64,000 nt of DNA from Ypsolopha sequella (GCA_934047225.1 OW204000.1:12666001-12730000), one strand, 5' to 3'; positions 20,615 through 32,616 are shown, numbered from the stretch's first letter. Notes: generated by a model not told the origin, from the sequence alone. Made by a program: numbers and translations.

Positions 20615-22151
20615 TTTATACGATAGTTGGTAAAAAGCATTGATAGATAATTTATAATTTAAGATCTTTTGTTCATACTTTTATAAACATATAAATAAAT
20701 AAAGTGAATTGTTTCATCATTTCCAATTATGCATTTTATGTTATTTATATTTATTTTTAACCGCTCAAGTAACATTCAAAAACTTAACAAAACAGGACCT
20801 AAAATAAAAGCTTATCAAAGCTAACCGAAAATCTAAAGTATTTATAATAAATAAAAAATACTGGCCAGATCGCCGCGCCGTATTGGCGTCGTTGGGAAGG
20901 AAAAAGCTCGCGTGGCGTAAATTTATTCTTTGGCCAAAGTAATTTCCAACCCTTCGCTCACCTGAACTGTCGGCCGAGCGAGACGAAAGTTCTTTTCATG
21001 TATCATTATATTTATTATGCATATAATTTTATTGATTAATATTGATAAGCTCATTCAGCAATGTTGGTGACAGACCGAACGACACCGAGACAACGTTTCC
21101 GTTATTTAAAGTTATTCACATATTTAGTATATTATTATAAAAAATATTGGAATTAAATTAGTTATTGTATTTTAATTAACAGCTGGCAACTTATTAATAA
21201 AACATTTTACTTTTTTTTTTTTATATTTTGTCCAATCCCATACTACAATAAGGTATAATATTACATTATAACACCGCAATTCTGCGCTGTGTTTGGCCCA
21301 ATTTATTACAACACCGCTAGAGAACCAAGAGAACGCCTCTGACGACGTCCTTCCTTCTAATTGGTCTTAGATAACCATACCGCATTATGACATGACTTGA
21401 CAATATCACGCCGAGTGTTCTTTTTAAAATTTTTCGTGAAATTCTTAGTTGAAAATATTACAAATAATCTCACGCGAAGAAGCTATTTTTGATGGTCGTA
21501 GATAATTTTTTGTGTGCCACTGGACATAATTAGACATTGGGACACTCGTACAGTCTATTACGAAACAATGTCACAAAACACATAGTATCCTTCAAATCTA
21601 GAAACCTGACGTTGTTGGTACCATTTAGTTCGTTCGTTCATTCGTTTTAACTAGTCCTGCGTTCCGAAATAGAATTATATCGCTAAAATCGATTACGAAA
21701 GTATGAAGTGAATGGCTTATGATCCATTGTAATTCTATTACGGACCGCAGGGTAGGTATCGTTTGTATTAAATTTCAATGTATTGTGTAAAACGGCTAGA
21801 CCAAAGTACTGTTGCCGGTACCTAATTAAGTTATTATTATTATAGGTTATCGCAGTCTCTACTATGTAGGAGAGGAAATGAAAGGAAGGGATGATAATAA
21901 TAATAATATGATTATTCGGCTCGTTCGTTCGCTTGAAACAACGTAAATGTTCATTAGAGTATTTAATTGGATACTGAGTCCGGCCGCCTTAAGTTAATTA
22001 ACTACGAGTATTACGTTATAAAATAAATATAGTTATTAATTTAATGAATTTACTGGTTTATTCGTCCAAGTTCATTTATAATTATTTCTTTATCAAGTAA
22101 ATAGTATGTACATCTTAAATAACAGAACAAAAATAATCCTAAAAAAATAAT
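20615..22151. other. about 1.5 kb without recognised repeat or gene
   Basis: A GC-rich patch at about 20865-20990 (CGCCGCGCCGTATTGGCGTC) and simple TTCGTTCGTTCATTCG at about 21629 stand out. No ORF with a known motif. Confidence 0.4.
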
Positions 22152-22400
22152 TATAAAAAGAAAATTGCCTCTAGATCACTGCCCTGCGGGAGAGTGCCCA
22201 AAATACTTGCCACATTACCTCTCTGTAGGGCAAGACTTATACGCTGGCCTAGATAAAAGCCAGCTCGCCGATCGCCGCTAGTATCCACAAGCTTTACAGA
22301 GAGGTCCGTGACAAGCTGACGCGCCTCCGGACCCCATGTCATATGGTTTTACTATGCCCATGTCCCCATTGTCTCAACCCCAAAAGGCGCAAACATTATT
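22152..22400 (-). pseudogene. C-terminal fragment of a transposable-element ORF
   Basis: The minus strand reads FAPFGVETMGTWA, two stops, then MTWGPEARQLVTDLSVKL, LGQRISLALQRGNVASILGT and the end LPQGSDLEAIFFL. The ETMGxWGPEA...QRISLAxQRGN pattern matches the fragment at 13500-13699. I recall it from C-terminal regions of insect reverse-transcriptase-type TE proteins, but the clade is not assigned. In-frame stops and missing upstream coding make it a relic. Confidence 0.6.
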
Positions 22401-22655
22401 TCTTTCTTACAAGTATCATTGAAATTTTTTGTAATGCTTCGTACGTAATTACCTATACAAATACTTATATCTACTTAATTATGAATCGATACATGTTAAC
22501 ATACATGTCTTACTCATAATTCTCATTATTGCCTAAACAATAGTAAGACACAATAATAAAAATATTAGTAAGAACGCGTCCAGCTCGGATCCAACTGACA
22601 GATATGAATCACACTACAATAAACATATCATACTCGTATATATGTCAATAAAAAT
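22401..22655. other. no recognised feature
   Basis: AT-rich with nothing recognised. Confidence 0.4.
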
Positions 22656-22815
22656 ATGTACTCGATATATTTCGGCCCACGGTATGGGGCCTTCATTATT
22701 CGACTGATGGCAGCCCCATACCGTGGGCCGAAATATATTGAGTGCCTATTTTTATTGTTTTACTATAACATAAATAAATAAAGCTTAAAAAGCTCAATAT
22801 AATATATTTATTAAC
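22656..22815. ncRNA. inverted pair of hammerhead-like hairpins, decayed
   Basis: A minus copy (22663-22703) faces a plus copy (22700-22750). Both share the stem GGCCCACGGTATGGGGC and GAAATATAT. The plus copy reads CTGATGGC, so core A9 is lost; the minus copy has lost the core. The downstream AAATAAATAAAGCTTAAAAA continues the same host element as at 12478-12560. Confidence 0.4.
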
Positions 22816-23299
22816 ATCGAATATATGTCGCAACTAAAGATGAAATATCGATAGGTCTATCTATTCGTCTACTAACAAATATGGGCCGGATATACTTAGC
22901 TTCGAAATAAAAAAGCGCTCGCCGTTTGAAGAACCCGCTCCTGCATAATTGATGCTCCACGCCGCGCCGCGCCGCTCACATTAGTCGGTTTAAGAACAAG
23001 ATTCCGTGATTCAGCAAATATGTAGATGGGATTCGTCTTTAAGGCCTGGTCCATTAGAAAGTCTACATTAGGACGCTGACTTCGTGCGCTGTCGGCACGC
23101 ATAATCAGTAAATTTTCAAGTTTTTCTGGATATTCTGAAAAGTATTTGAGGTAGTTATTTTTTTATATATTTGTAGTTATTTAAAGGAAAATAAACAATA
23201 TTTTCGTGTTATAGCAGAAGTTTCAGACTTAAAACTCAAGCCGCTTAGACAAAAAACGTATTTATAGCTAAATGCGATATGTAAAAGTTTTACTCCATA
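22816..23299. other. unassigned; GC-rich patch
   Basis: GCCGCGCCGCGCCGCTC at about 22961 gives a 68-codon minus ORF (22896-23102) without a recognised motif. Nothing else. Confidence 0.4.
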
Positions 23300-23395
23300 T
23301 ACGAAAAAACCCTCAGTGCGAGAGGGACGGATTCGTGGAAAAGTAGCAAAAAGTCGGTTTTTTATTAATATAAAATATACTAAAGTTGCTATCAA
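23300..23395 (+). repeat. fragment of repeat D
   Basis: CAGTGCGAGAGGGACGGATT and GTCGGTTTTTTATTAATATA match the inverse of 24165-24235 with substitutions. Confidence 0.5.
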
Positions 23396-24055
23396 AATTT
23401 CATTTTACCAGGTTCTAGATACTACAGGTTTTACAGGTTCTAGAAACCCATCTAATAAAATATAATTATGTCCATATGTCATTCTGAATTATCAAACCAG
23501 GAGAATTGGTGTCGAAAAAGATCTCATTTCAATAAATATTTCTAACCAGCCGAATTTCTCCAATCACGTTTCTGTTTTAACAGATCCCTAGAAAAAGATT
23601 CCAAAAATAATATACCATTTTATCAATTATTTACTGAAGTAGATATTCAAGTTCTAAAAGTGTCGATTTTTTATCCGTAAGGCCTTAAAAAAGGCTTAAT
23701 TTTCAACAAAAAAAATAATTCGAGTGAAATGTGTCCAATTAGGTCAAACTGCTTGACAACGGAAAGATAGATGTCTGATAAAACTTATCTGAGGGTTTTA
23801 CATTGATAGGGTCAGTAGTGGACTCAGCATATTTAAGCAAAAACCTTCAAATACCAAAGGCAAGAGCGAAACTCAAACTGTAATATACGAGTATATAGAT
23901 ACTCAAACTGTAATAACTCTGAAGGCCTACTCCTCATAATGGGTAGTCCAAATAAAATGAAAAAATTACGATAGGCATACCTAACATGGTCATAAATAAA
24001 TTATAAGTTTTTAAAGTTAAAACTCCTTTTGCACTCCTTAAGGCGATATGCGAAA
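23396..24055. other. no recognised feature
   Basis: AT-rich, no repeat pair or coding frame recognised. Confidence 0.4.
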
Positions 24056-24305
24056 AAAATACAGGTGTTTCTTTTCTGTGTATGTCATGAAATACACGAA
24101 AAATTTTAATAAATTTCTGGTATATGCATTTTGACTATATAATCTAGACTTTGCTAGCTATTTTAGTTTTTTTAATAATAATATAAAACCAACTTTTTTC
24201 CCTTTTGCCCTAAATCCGACCCTCTCGCATTGCGCGATTTTTCGTTTGGAGTGACAGTGACAAAAATAAAATTTGCATAGCCTCTTAACCAGCAGTGAAA
24301 ATCTT
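24056..24305 (-). repeat. repeat D, independent copy
   Basis: Inverse of 5775-6056: TTTCTTTTCTGTGTATGTCA and GAAATACACGAAAAATTTTA at one end, GAGTGACAGTGACAAAAATA and GCATAGCCTCTTAACC at the other. No J element adjoins it. Confidence 0.6.
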
Positions 24306-24894
24306 TCACTGCTGTCGGCAGTCCTTATGACTGCCTATGTTTTTTTTCTCTTACTTTTACGAAAGTTATCGATAGGTTTGCTATGATTTACGTAAGAATT
24401 TGTTACTTTTAAATGAAGCGATTTTGATCATTCTTTGACCAAATTATAGATAATTTTAATACCTAAAAAATGTTAACACAATTTCTTTTTTTGTCTTTCG
24501 CGTTAATGAAACATATATTTTTTACGCCTATTTTGCGATATCCTCTCTGGTTATCTGCAGCGATCGTCTTCACAGTCATTTTGCGATTCGCGCTAATACG
24601 AGCGTTATTTGAATGACGCTCGTTTCCATCGAAATTTGTACCGATACATTAAGTTGCTAACTTAGGGTATGTGTGCGCCTTAAGATGAAGTCTAAAATAC
24701 GTCTTTAAAATACGTGTGGGGAAAGTTAGAAAGGCTTGTCTGCGTAGTTTTGCCGTTTTAGGCCATTTTTACTTTACTTTATGCAAACGTAACTAAAACC
24801 CACAATAATTTTTAAATGTACATAACGTAGAATAATTTGTGCGAGTGTTTTTTTATATCGGTATAATTTACTTAGTAGAATATAATATATGCAA

Positions 24895-24898
<4 letters not shown>
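24306..24898. other. no recognised feature
   Basis: Nothing recognised. Confidence 0.4.

Positions 24899-24964
<66 letters not shown>
24899..24964. repeat. AT dinucleotide microsatellite, about 33 units
   Basis: Uninterrupted (AT)n from 24899 to 24964; likely length-variable and prone to assembly error. Confidence 0.95.
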
Positions 24965-25879
24965 TACCAAGTGCCGACAGTAAAAACTATTAATTTTATG
25001 TCAAGATGGTAGTGATCGGAATTTCGATAGCAAGTACTCCAACGTAAAGTATCTATAATATTGTAGACTCATAAACCTTACTTGTATGTACGATTGGATG
25101 GTACGTAAACTAAAAATACAAATACGACATGTATGGAGTAAACGTGATAACTTGTAGAACTTAACCATGCTTGTGGCACCACAATTCGTAGCAGTGCTAC
25201 GAACTGCTACAAAACTTGACGTAGCAAACTCATAGCTTACAAGACATGTGTTCCCTTTATGTTTAATGCATTAGCCTCCACAGCCTTGACCGCATTTCGT
25301 GATATTTCACTATTTATACTGATGCCAGGTTCATTTTCGAATGTTTAATTTCTTAAAAGGTTTTCAGTTGTTAATAACAAGTTAATTACACTGTAGAATT
25401 CAAATTAAATATAATTGCAATTCAAATTTATTCTTATTTTATCTCGTATCAACCAAGAACCAAAATTAAGACGCAGGATTATCTTAATGAATGCAAAAAC
25501 TGAGAGAATGAATTCTCCTAATCGCTTCTAAGCAGCTACAGTGCGCGCGAGAACTCCGCCTTTGAGTTCACAATTAGAGTGAATCTGGGGAACATCTGTA
25601 TCTCGTATCTTGGATAATGTAGCGGGATATAACGAGTCGTCAGAGTGCCATTGTGGTGCCAGTACATGAAGCATTCAAGGAGATAAGTTATATTGTTGTT
25701 GCTTATCATCTCATCTCGCTTTTAATTCTACGGAGAAAGCGGCACTTTAAACAGCAGAACAAGGTTTTTTTTATTTTTGTTTCTAATCTAATAATTAATC
25801 TTCTTACTGGAAAAGAGTCAAGTATGTGTATGTAGACAAATATACCTTTTAATTGCACTCTTTTTATCAATTGGTAAAA
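24965..25879. other. no recognised repeat; one 19-bp palindrome
   Basis: TTCGTAGCAGTGCTACGAA at about 25185-25203 is a perfect odd palindrome. The 60-codon ORF at 25653 has no known motif. Confidence 0.45.
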
Positions 25880-26087
25880 ACTATATATTTCTATAAAAAC
25901 ACATTATTATAATAATCATTTCCAGATATATTTCGACTTGTAAAGTCGGCGTCAGTGGAATTAGGTAAATAATATGTTAAAAATGTTAAAATTAATATTT
26001 ACCTAATTCCACTGACGCCGACTTTACAAGTCGAAATATATCTGGAAATGATTATTATAATAATGTGTTTTTAAAGAAATATATAGT
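25880..26087. repeat. near-perfect long palindrome containing two hammerhead-like motifs
   Basis: A left arm of about 92 bp (25880-25971) and right arm (25996-26087) are reverse complements with only one or two mismatches and a spacer of about 24 bp. Each arm carries one copy of the CTGACG...GAAATATATC hairpin, with cores facing the spacer. Confidence 0.9.
26008..26060 (+). ncRNA. hammerhead-like motif (Penelope-type) with intact stem I
   Basis: TTCCA, core CTGACGC, stem II GACTTTACAAGTC, GAAATATATC, then TGGAA. TTCCA pairs with TGGAA as stem I and the cleavage triplet would be ATC. Core A9 is C and one extra C precedes stem II. The mirror copy is at about 25923-25970 on the minus strand. 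Confidence 0.5.
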
Positions 26088-27326
26088 AATAATAGGAATA
26101 ATAGGATGTGCCGCAAATTAGTCATAAAAGGACAACAAACTACACATATTTCTTCACAAACACACTCTTACTCACACTAACACTATTCCACTACAACACA
26201 TCCATACTCTCATACACACAACCAACATTTTAAATTAGCCCTTTTAAGTTAGTTTTAATTTTATTTCTTTTGCATGCATGTTAAATGTATATATAGATGT
26301 AAACATTATATTTTACAGCATATTTTATAAATCAAAATAAACATCACCTATCGAAGTCTGTATCTCGTCGACGGGATATGACACTGTGACCCTAAGATTC
26401 AGGATTACCTAAACTAGGGAACAGGATAACTCCCTGGGTACTTAAGATAAAAAAAATAAAAAAAAAACAAATAAGTTTTCTTTAATATTGAATTGTTAAA
26501 AACGTGATTTCATATTAGTTTTATTTAAGAGAAGTTTTTGTGTAGCGTTTCACTTGTTTGTTTGTAAGTTTGCCTGCAGCAGTGCTGTGTTTCCGGAGTA
26601 CTATAGCGTCTAGTGATGGATCGTCACGAGCCACGCTAATTTTGCAACTTGTACTAGTATTTCACGATGCGGCAACACTTTATATGGCATTATAGGGTTC
26701 TGTAATAAAACAAAGCCGCACAAAGTAACGTTTCTTTGTATCTCTGCTCCTGTCAGTCTGTCTCTTTGCTTTTCTCTGCTCATCAAACTTTTACGTGTTT
26801 TAACTTACGTGTTTTTAAGTTCATTGTAATAACTAGAATATATTGAAGATACCACGAAAAATACTAAATAAATGTAGTTCTTCCGTGAGAGGATCGTATG
26901 TCCAGTTAAAATTAGGTATCCAATTTTCGAGATTTCTTTGTCTTAAAAAAAATGCTGTGCATTTTTGTTAAAATGCACAGCATGAAACTATATAACACTC
27001 GCCTGCCCAACCTCACGTAGTTTAGTTTCGTTTGGCGTAGATGATAAAATTGTCAAAAGAAATGACAATATTTTCGGAAACCATGCATATATTTTATTGT
27101 TAAAATTGTTAATTGTTTTTATGGAATAAAAACCGGTATCTGAACCTGGTTTAGAGCTCTTCACATTCAGATTTACCTTTTTTTCTGTTGAAAAATTTAG
27201 AAATTTATGTTCGACAATGTTTTTGCTTTTATTATTATAAAATGCCTTTACTTATACACATCATAAGCTTCACGATTATTGTGAACACGGAATGAACAAA
27301 TAGCTCGAACGATCCTCTTAACTAAA
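26088..27326. other. mostly unassigned; one hairpin
   Basis: 26952-26984 contains ATGCTGTGCATTTT and AAAATGCACAGCAT, a 14-bp perfect stem. 26130-26225 is a pyrimidine/A-rich CACTCTTACTCACAC stretch on the plus strand. No coding frame. Confidence 0.45.
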
Positions 27327-27758
27327 ATGAAACAAAACAACGCTGTAACAGCCACAATAACACGGCGGCGCTTTTATGGATTTACAGTCAAACAATGCTT
27401 TGATATTCTTTTTATTCACAGCTACAGACGGATATTTGTGTTGAAATACAAAAAAGCTGCTCAGAGACACGAAAGAGATTTTAATCCGTTAAGAGGTTAC
27501 ATAATTAAAAATTTAAAAGCAGCTACATTAGCAGACATTTTATTTATGTTTTCAAGGTCACTCGGAAGGCTGCTGGCCCTTTATCTGGCTATGGCCGGAG
27601 GTGACCGAAACCCGCTTATTATTTATTCAAAAGACTCTGAGCTTAATAAGAGCATATGTGAGGATATACTTCGAATGGAAAGGCTTTTTTTTGTTAATTT
27701 GAAAGCTCATTTTCAGATAAAAAGAGTAAAGCTACAGAGAAAATTGCTTCGTAAATAA
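27327..27758 (+). CDS. doubtful 143-codon ORF, not recognised
   Basis: The longest ORF of the window, basic and hydrophobic (MKQNNAVTATITRRRFYGFT... ending KLQRKLLRK). I recognise no domain. In DNA this AT-rich, a stop-free run of this length is within chance for 64 kb in six frames. There are no flanking exons, and its codon use is not clearly different from non-coding sequence. Either a chance ORF or a decayed TE fragment. Confidence 0.15.
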   Translation: MKQNNAVTATITRRRFYGFTVKQCFDILFIHSYRRIFVLKYKKAAQRHERDFNPLRGYIIKNLKAATLADILFMFSRSLGRLLALYLAMAGGDRNPLIIYSKDSELNKSICEDILRMERLFFVNLKAHFQIKRVKLQRKLLRK

Positions 27759-28534
27759 AATCTACATTCATTCTCTGCACCACCGAACTTATGATAGAGC
27801 GATAGAATTCGCCCTCTATTTCAAGATGCGTAGAAACTTCCAATATGTGCTCAACGATTTTCCTTATTGTCTTCTAAATATGCTACGTTGCGAAAAACCA
27901 TTTTGTTATAAAGAAACCTCCTTCAGGGAATTTCAAATATTTATTTCATTATTTTTTGTAGTAAATACCTACGGGGATGTTTATTTCTAGTACGTATTTA
28001 CGAGTAATAATACTAAATATTACTAAAAGTGTTTTTGTTTTAAGTTTCATTTATTGCACGTCATTTTAGACATGATTGTAGTTTATGTGATTTATTTGTT
28101 AGTTAGGATGTGTAAAAAGCCCTAGAAAATGCTTTACAGCGAAACCGGTCGGGCATAATAAAGTTGTACCTAATATGTGGATAAGTACAAGTGTTTTTTA
28201 AAACAATGTTTTATAAACTCCACCAAGTGCCAACAATCACTAGCATCTACTATGTTAAAAGTGTTTTTATTAAAAGAAAGTAAAATACGTGTGAAAAATT
28301 ATTTTTTATAAAAAGACCACTACAAAATCTATACATATAAAACCGGTTAAGTGCAATAGGTCTTGCGCCATGAAGGTTTCCTAGGATTCTAATAAGTAAG
28401 TAGACTTGTCTAAAATTTTAGCAAAAGTTTGTTTCGTAAATGTATGAAAGAGAGCTTCAAAACTAAGTTGGCCACTAAGTACTTCTAATATAATTAAATT
28501 TAATTAAGTTTCAATATTTGTTGTTTAAATCTGT
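27759..28534. other. unassigned, with a decayed fragment of the GTTCCGTA repeat
   Basis: 28340-28390 (AAAACCGGTTAAGTGCAATA, TTGCGCCATGAAGGTTTCCT) is a diverged head of the 382-680 family. The remainder shows nothing. Confidence 0.45.
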
Positions 28535-29205
28535 ATATAAAAGAATACCTAGACTGACTGACTGAAAGGGGATAAAATAGGGGCTGAAAATTTGTATCGG
28601 AATTCTGAAAATCCATAGTTAAAATCGGGGAGGAAATTTCAAACCAACAATCAAAGACAAAAGGCGCTGAAATGTAACGTTGGAAGAAGCAACTCTTCAA
28701 ATCAAAACAAATCAAATGTCTTTCTTGCTGAAACACAGGTATAGATGTTAAATTGTTGATGCAGGTATTGTTCTGCCGTGTTCTGCCTATTACAGCATGC
28801 AAATAATATATAACATAACTGAAACTAAACAGCTTAAGTTATACAATCTAATGTGGAGAAATTCCAAACAAAATAAATTATAGGTACGGAATGGATTAGG
28901 TTACTATCTAGGTAAATCTGTCATCAAATGTATTACCGAATTTGGTCTGCTAGATAATTGTTAATGATATAGTATTATCTATCGAGAAGTAGTGTTTTCA
29001 ATTTCAATTTAAAACTCGATAAGTTATTTATGTCACGTATATTGGCTGGTATTTTGGTGGCTCTTGGTGATTCTTGATTTATATTCTTGATTTACGAGAG
29101 ATGCAGTGATGCTATTATTTTGTAAGTTGTCTGGTGCTTTAAACCTTTAGGGAAAATTGTCTATTTTTGAAATCCACGCTAGGAAGTCGCAGGGAACGGC
29201 TAGTT
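28535..29205 (+). mobile_element. decayed Helitron-like element
   Basis: TATAAAAGAATACCTAGACT with GACTGACTGACTGAAAGG and GGGGATAAAATAGGGGCTGA is the usual 5'/middle region of a lepidopteran non-autonomous Helitron family. CCACGCTAGGAAGTCGCAGG followed by AACGGCTAGTTTTATATATA is its 3' end, with the CTAGT terminus. The part between (about 28660-29150) looks unrelated and may be an insertion. Confidence 0.5.
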
Positions 29206-29880
29206 TTATATATAATTATTTAACTTTGCTCAATAAAACAATGGAAAACTTTTAAAACCGATACATTCTCATTAATGGTTCCACACAATACAGTCTGCCG
29301 TGTAAACCTCGGCACAGAAATGTAGCGGTTGTTACATTTCAGCTGCATAATGGCTGCATATTGAATCACGCTGTACCGTCACGTCAGCATGTAACTAGTA
29401 CAGCCAACCAAAAACTAGCTTTATTCCATAAAAAAAAAAAACTTTTTTCCTCCAAGATGTGTTTGTTTGTACTTTTGTGTTTTGTACATATGTAGGTACA
29501 TGATTGTCTACTCAGCGGAACACGCTCACCCGCCACTTCGCCGGCGACTAAACGTGAAAGATTTATGAATTTCAATGATTTGTGGAGTTGTGGGACTTTT
29601 TGAAACCGTCTGAAACTATGATATTTATAACCTGAGTCAAAAGAGCGTGGGATTTAAAATGTCTCTCCCCTTTGACTGTACTGTCAGCAATAGACTAAAT
29701 TAAACACACACCTGACATATTACGTCACAGTATGGGATTTGAGCGATCGATAATATACATATTAACTGCGATTTTTTTTAATTCTGAAGTAGTGTGTAAG
29801 TAAGAGGTCGTCATTTCTATTCCCAGGTCGTTTGATTTGGGTTATACTAAAATGAAATGAAATATATTTATTTATGTAAT
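29206..29880. other. no recognised feature
   Basis: Nothing recognised; short minus ORF at 29384 without motif. Confidence 0.4.
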
Positions 29881-30189
29881 GCTTCGACCAAAATAAAATG
29901 AATGGACGGGCCTTGTCTTTACAGTTTCCTCACTCATAACGAGTCTAAGCAATTGGATATATACTTCAATACCAAGTTTTTATTTTTATGTTTATTTTGC
30001 TTTTTGCACTTTGTAAATGCACAGGATGGTATTTTTTCGTCAGTTATTTGGATGGCATGTAATAATAAGCGTACGTGTCACTCTTCTAACAGACAGAGAC
30101 AGAGATGAAGTGAGAGCCGGCGCTCACTTTACAGACTTCAAAAATCTGTACGCTATGGCCCGTCCATTTATTTTATTTTGGTCGAAGAT
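29881..30189. repeat. TIR element of about 310 bp
   Basis: GCTTCGACCAAAATAAAATG and AATGGACGGGCC at 29881-29912 are the inverse of GGCCCGTCCATTTATTTTAT and TTTGGTCGAAG at 30157-30188. The 68-codon ORF inside has no motif. Confidence 0.75.
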
Positions 30190-30249
30190 GTAATGTAGGT
30201 ATAACAGATACACTAAACTTATTACAGGTCAGTTTTTATGTAATATAAG

Positions 30250-30460
30250 TAATTAAATAATCTTTGTGTATAGGTAATAGTTTTATGTCATAAATAATAT
30301 GCAGAGAAATAATAAAGGTTGGGTTTACTTAAATTTAATAAAAAAAAAACACTTAAATAAAATAAAAATATAGGAATAAGGAAAAAATTATACTATAAAT
30401 ATATGCAATATAAATAATAAATATATGCCTAACTCTGCCCATTCGATTAGTCTTGCTAAG
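30250..30460 (-). repeat. AT-rich repeat M, copy 2 (inverted)
   Basis: Inverse of 13165-13385: ATCTTTGTGTATAGGTAATA through to CATATGCCTAACTCTGCCCA-type sequence ending CCCATTCGATTAG. Confidence 0.65.
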
Positions 30461-30984
30461 AAGAAGGGCAAGAAACTTAGCGAGTTCATGTCTTTTTTTT
30501 TCATAATATTTGTTACAACTAAAAAGTAAAAAAAGTAAAAAGTAAAAACCTCATTGGTGTAACTGAAATCCATGGCCGTGTACCATGCTGGAGTCAAATG
30601 AGTTCCTTTGGTTCGCGGTTTCGTGGCGAAAGCCTCTCAGGTGAAAGCCAACATTATATACTTTTTTGGCTTTCACAATGTTCGTTTTATAGAATTGATA
30701 AGATATTGTTTTCCTCACTTATATATTGGACCACTTTAATAACAATTTACCCGAGAAATCATACTTTTCAAAGGAAGTTTTCTTGAAAATTCTTAAATTT
30801 TGTTTAATATTCATCATTTTTTTACACGAAGCCTGGGTTTCCTTAATCCTGTTCGTATAAAAATTCGAATAGAATTTCGAAATAAATCTTTCTATCGTCA
30901 TCAAAGATTATAAGATCCTTGTAGCACTGTACAATTACTTACATCAACTTTGACAGAACCTTGTATCGTACGACTTGGTATACG
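30461..30984. other. no recognised feature
   Basis: ORFs at 30388, 30598 and 30719 have no known motif. Confidence 0.4.
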
Positions 30985-31366
30985 ACAAACTACTGAAATT
31001 TTCTTACATATACATGAGTTCATAATTCCTGTATTTAAATAGCTATTTCAACTATTTGTTTTTTGTTTGAAAGTTGATTTCAAGGTTTTACATCTACGTG
31101 TTAAATTATGTTTTTATTTTCAGTTTGATTATAAAAATTAATCTTCAAAAACAGTTCGTCGTAAAAGCCATCCATTTTCATGATAAGATTCGTAATATTT
31201 GTTTACAGCTGACACTTACCAAAAATTAAATTAATGTTGCTATTAGGTTAATGTTGTCTCATTCATACACATAAGAAATTACATTATTTGGATTTGTTAT
31301 TCCTAAAAAAAAATTCAAAAATGTTAGTACTGAAAACTGATTTTCCTTCAAATTCTTAAGCCTAAT
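30985..31366 (+). repeat. MITE family O, copy 2, diverged ends
   Basis: Shares ACAGTTCGTCGTAAAAGCCA, TGATAAGATTCGTAATATTT and AATGTTGTCTCATTCATACA with the copy at 17744. Its TIRs are eroded. Confidence 0.7.
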
Positions 31367-31614
31367 ATTTCAAAGACTTTTTAAAAATGGTATCCTATAA
31401 ACAAAAACCTGCTTCCGGTTTTGTATGTCCTCTTCAAACAGCATCCTTTAATACTTATAGATTTCCTTCAAAACTATCGATTATCGAAATTATTTTGACA
31501 ACTCTAAATAACCTTTAACACATAGGTTTAATTTTTGAATTTGGCTACGGTCGTCTAGAACATTCTGTGACAAAACTTTTGTTTCGTCAAAAAACAGAAC
31601 ACTTTTGTATTGTG

Positions 31615-31850
31615 TTTATTCTAAAATTTTCGCGGCACAAAGTTAACATCGTGTTTTAAGTTTGTGTGCCCATACATTTACAACATAATACATGAAATGA
31701 CAACATTTTGCCGAAAAAGCCTAACTAACATAAAGCTATGTTCGCGAAATGTCATAAATCACATTAATTTAATATCTTTAATTCAAAAATAAGAAGAACC
31801 ATCTTAAGTTGTGCGTTCCGTGGAGGATAATATGAGTCGTTCCCCCTTAA
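31615..31850. repeat. TTAA-flanked foldback element, left end missing
   Basis: The right arm ACCATCTTAAGTTGTGCGTT ending CGTTCCCCCTTAA matches the full copy at 62527-62790. The interior (GTGTGCCCATACATTT, ACATTTTGCCGAAAAA) is in the opposite orientation relative to the shared end, as expected if the two arms are interchangeable. Confidence 0.65.
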
Positions 31851-31887
31851 GGGACCTTACTCTAGATTTGTAAAAAAATATTAAGAA

Positions 31888-32180
31888 ATAATTATAACGA
31901 CCAAAATACCACTTTTAGCTAAGAAAACTTATTGTTAAAAGTTTACTATAGCATAAACATATTTTCAATGATATTACAATAGATATAAAAAAATTAGCTT
32001 TTCCATAGTCGTGATAACAGGCGTAAATTCCTAAAATAATCTAATATTACGCTTATGGAAAATCCAATTATTTTGAAGCTAACAAAATATTAATTAAAAT
32101 ATTTTTATACATATAGCAAACTATTATTAAAAATTATCTTAGCTAAAAGTTGTATTTTGGCCGGTCTGATTATTTTTGTA
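31888..32180. repeat. foldback element Q
   Basis: GACCAAAATACCACTTTTAG, CTAAGAAAA at the left pairs with TTTAGCTAAAAGTTGTATTT-type sequence at the right (ATCTTAGCTAAAAGTTGTAT, TTTGGCCGGTC). Inner segments TTAGCTTTTCCATA and TATGGAAAATCCAATTATTT also fold back. A fragment recurs at about 51885-51928. Confidence 0.65.
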
Positions 32181-32370
32181 ATATTCTGTTAAAAATCCGG
32201 AGAATAGACCATTAATTATACCTTGCCCTATATCTGGGGAAGATGTTTTTGAAGGAGTTAGTAGAACCAAAACTAATATGAAACATTGTACCAGGGAGGC
32301 TATTTCGGAGAAACAGTCGAAACAAGATTACTAAAACTCTAGGTAAAAATTTATGGAGTTCAACAGATAA

Positions 32371-32616
32371 AACGGGTTCGAAAAGGCTAATTGGACAGAC
32401 TTAGAATTACACTTCTGTATACGTGGGACTTTAAAATGTAACTACAAGAACCTGTACCAGGATCAGATCAATGTTACAGAGATTGCTTTCCCGACCGCCA
32501 GCCACAAACATTTCTACCTAGTAACGGATACAGAGGACGGTACTGGCATACCGACAACTAAATTGTACACAATACGACCCAAGCCCTTCAAGACAAGGGT
32601 ACGATTGTCCCTGTAA
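32371..32616 (+). pseudogene. unassigned coding-like remnant of 81 codons, no start
   Basis: A stop-bounded frame with codon third positions richer in C/G than the surroundings. It contains ELHFCIRGTLKCNYKNLYQD, then PTASHKHFYLVTDTEDGTGI, and ends RPKPFKTRVRLSL. There is no ATG at the front, and plausible upstream coding lies in other frames (about 32283-32400), which suggests frameshift decay. I do not recognise the family. It could be a TE- or virus-derived relic, a gene fragment, or chance. Confidence 0.35.

Noticed and set aside
27327..27758. 143-codon ORF as a real gene
   Set aside because: No recognised domain, and the length is within chance expectation for six frames of 64 kb at this AT content. 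Listed only as a doubtful ORF.
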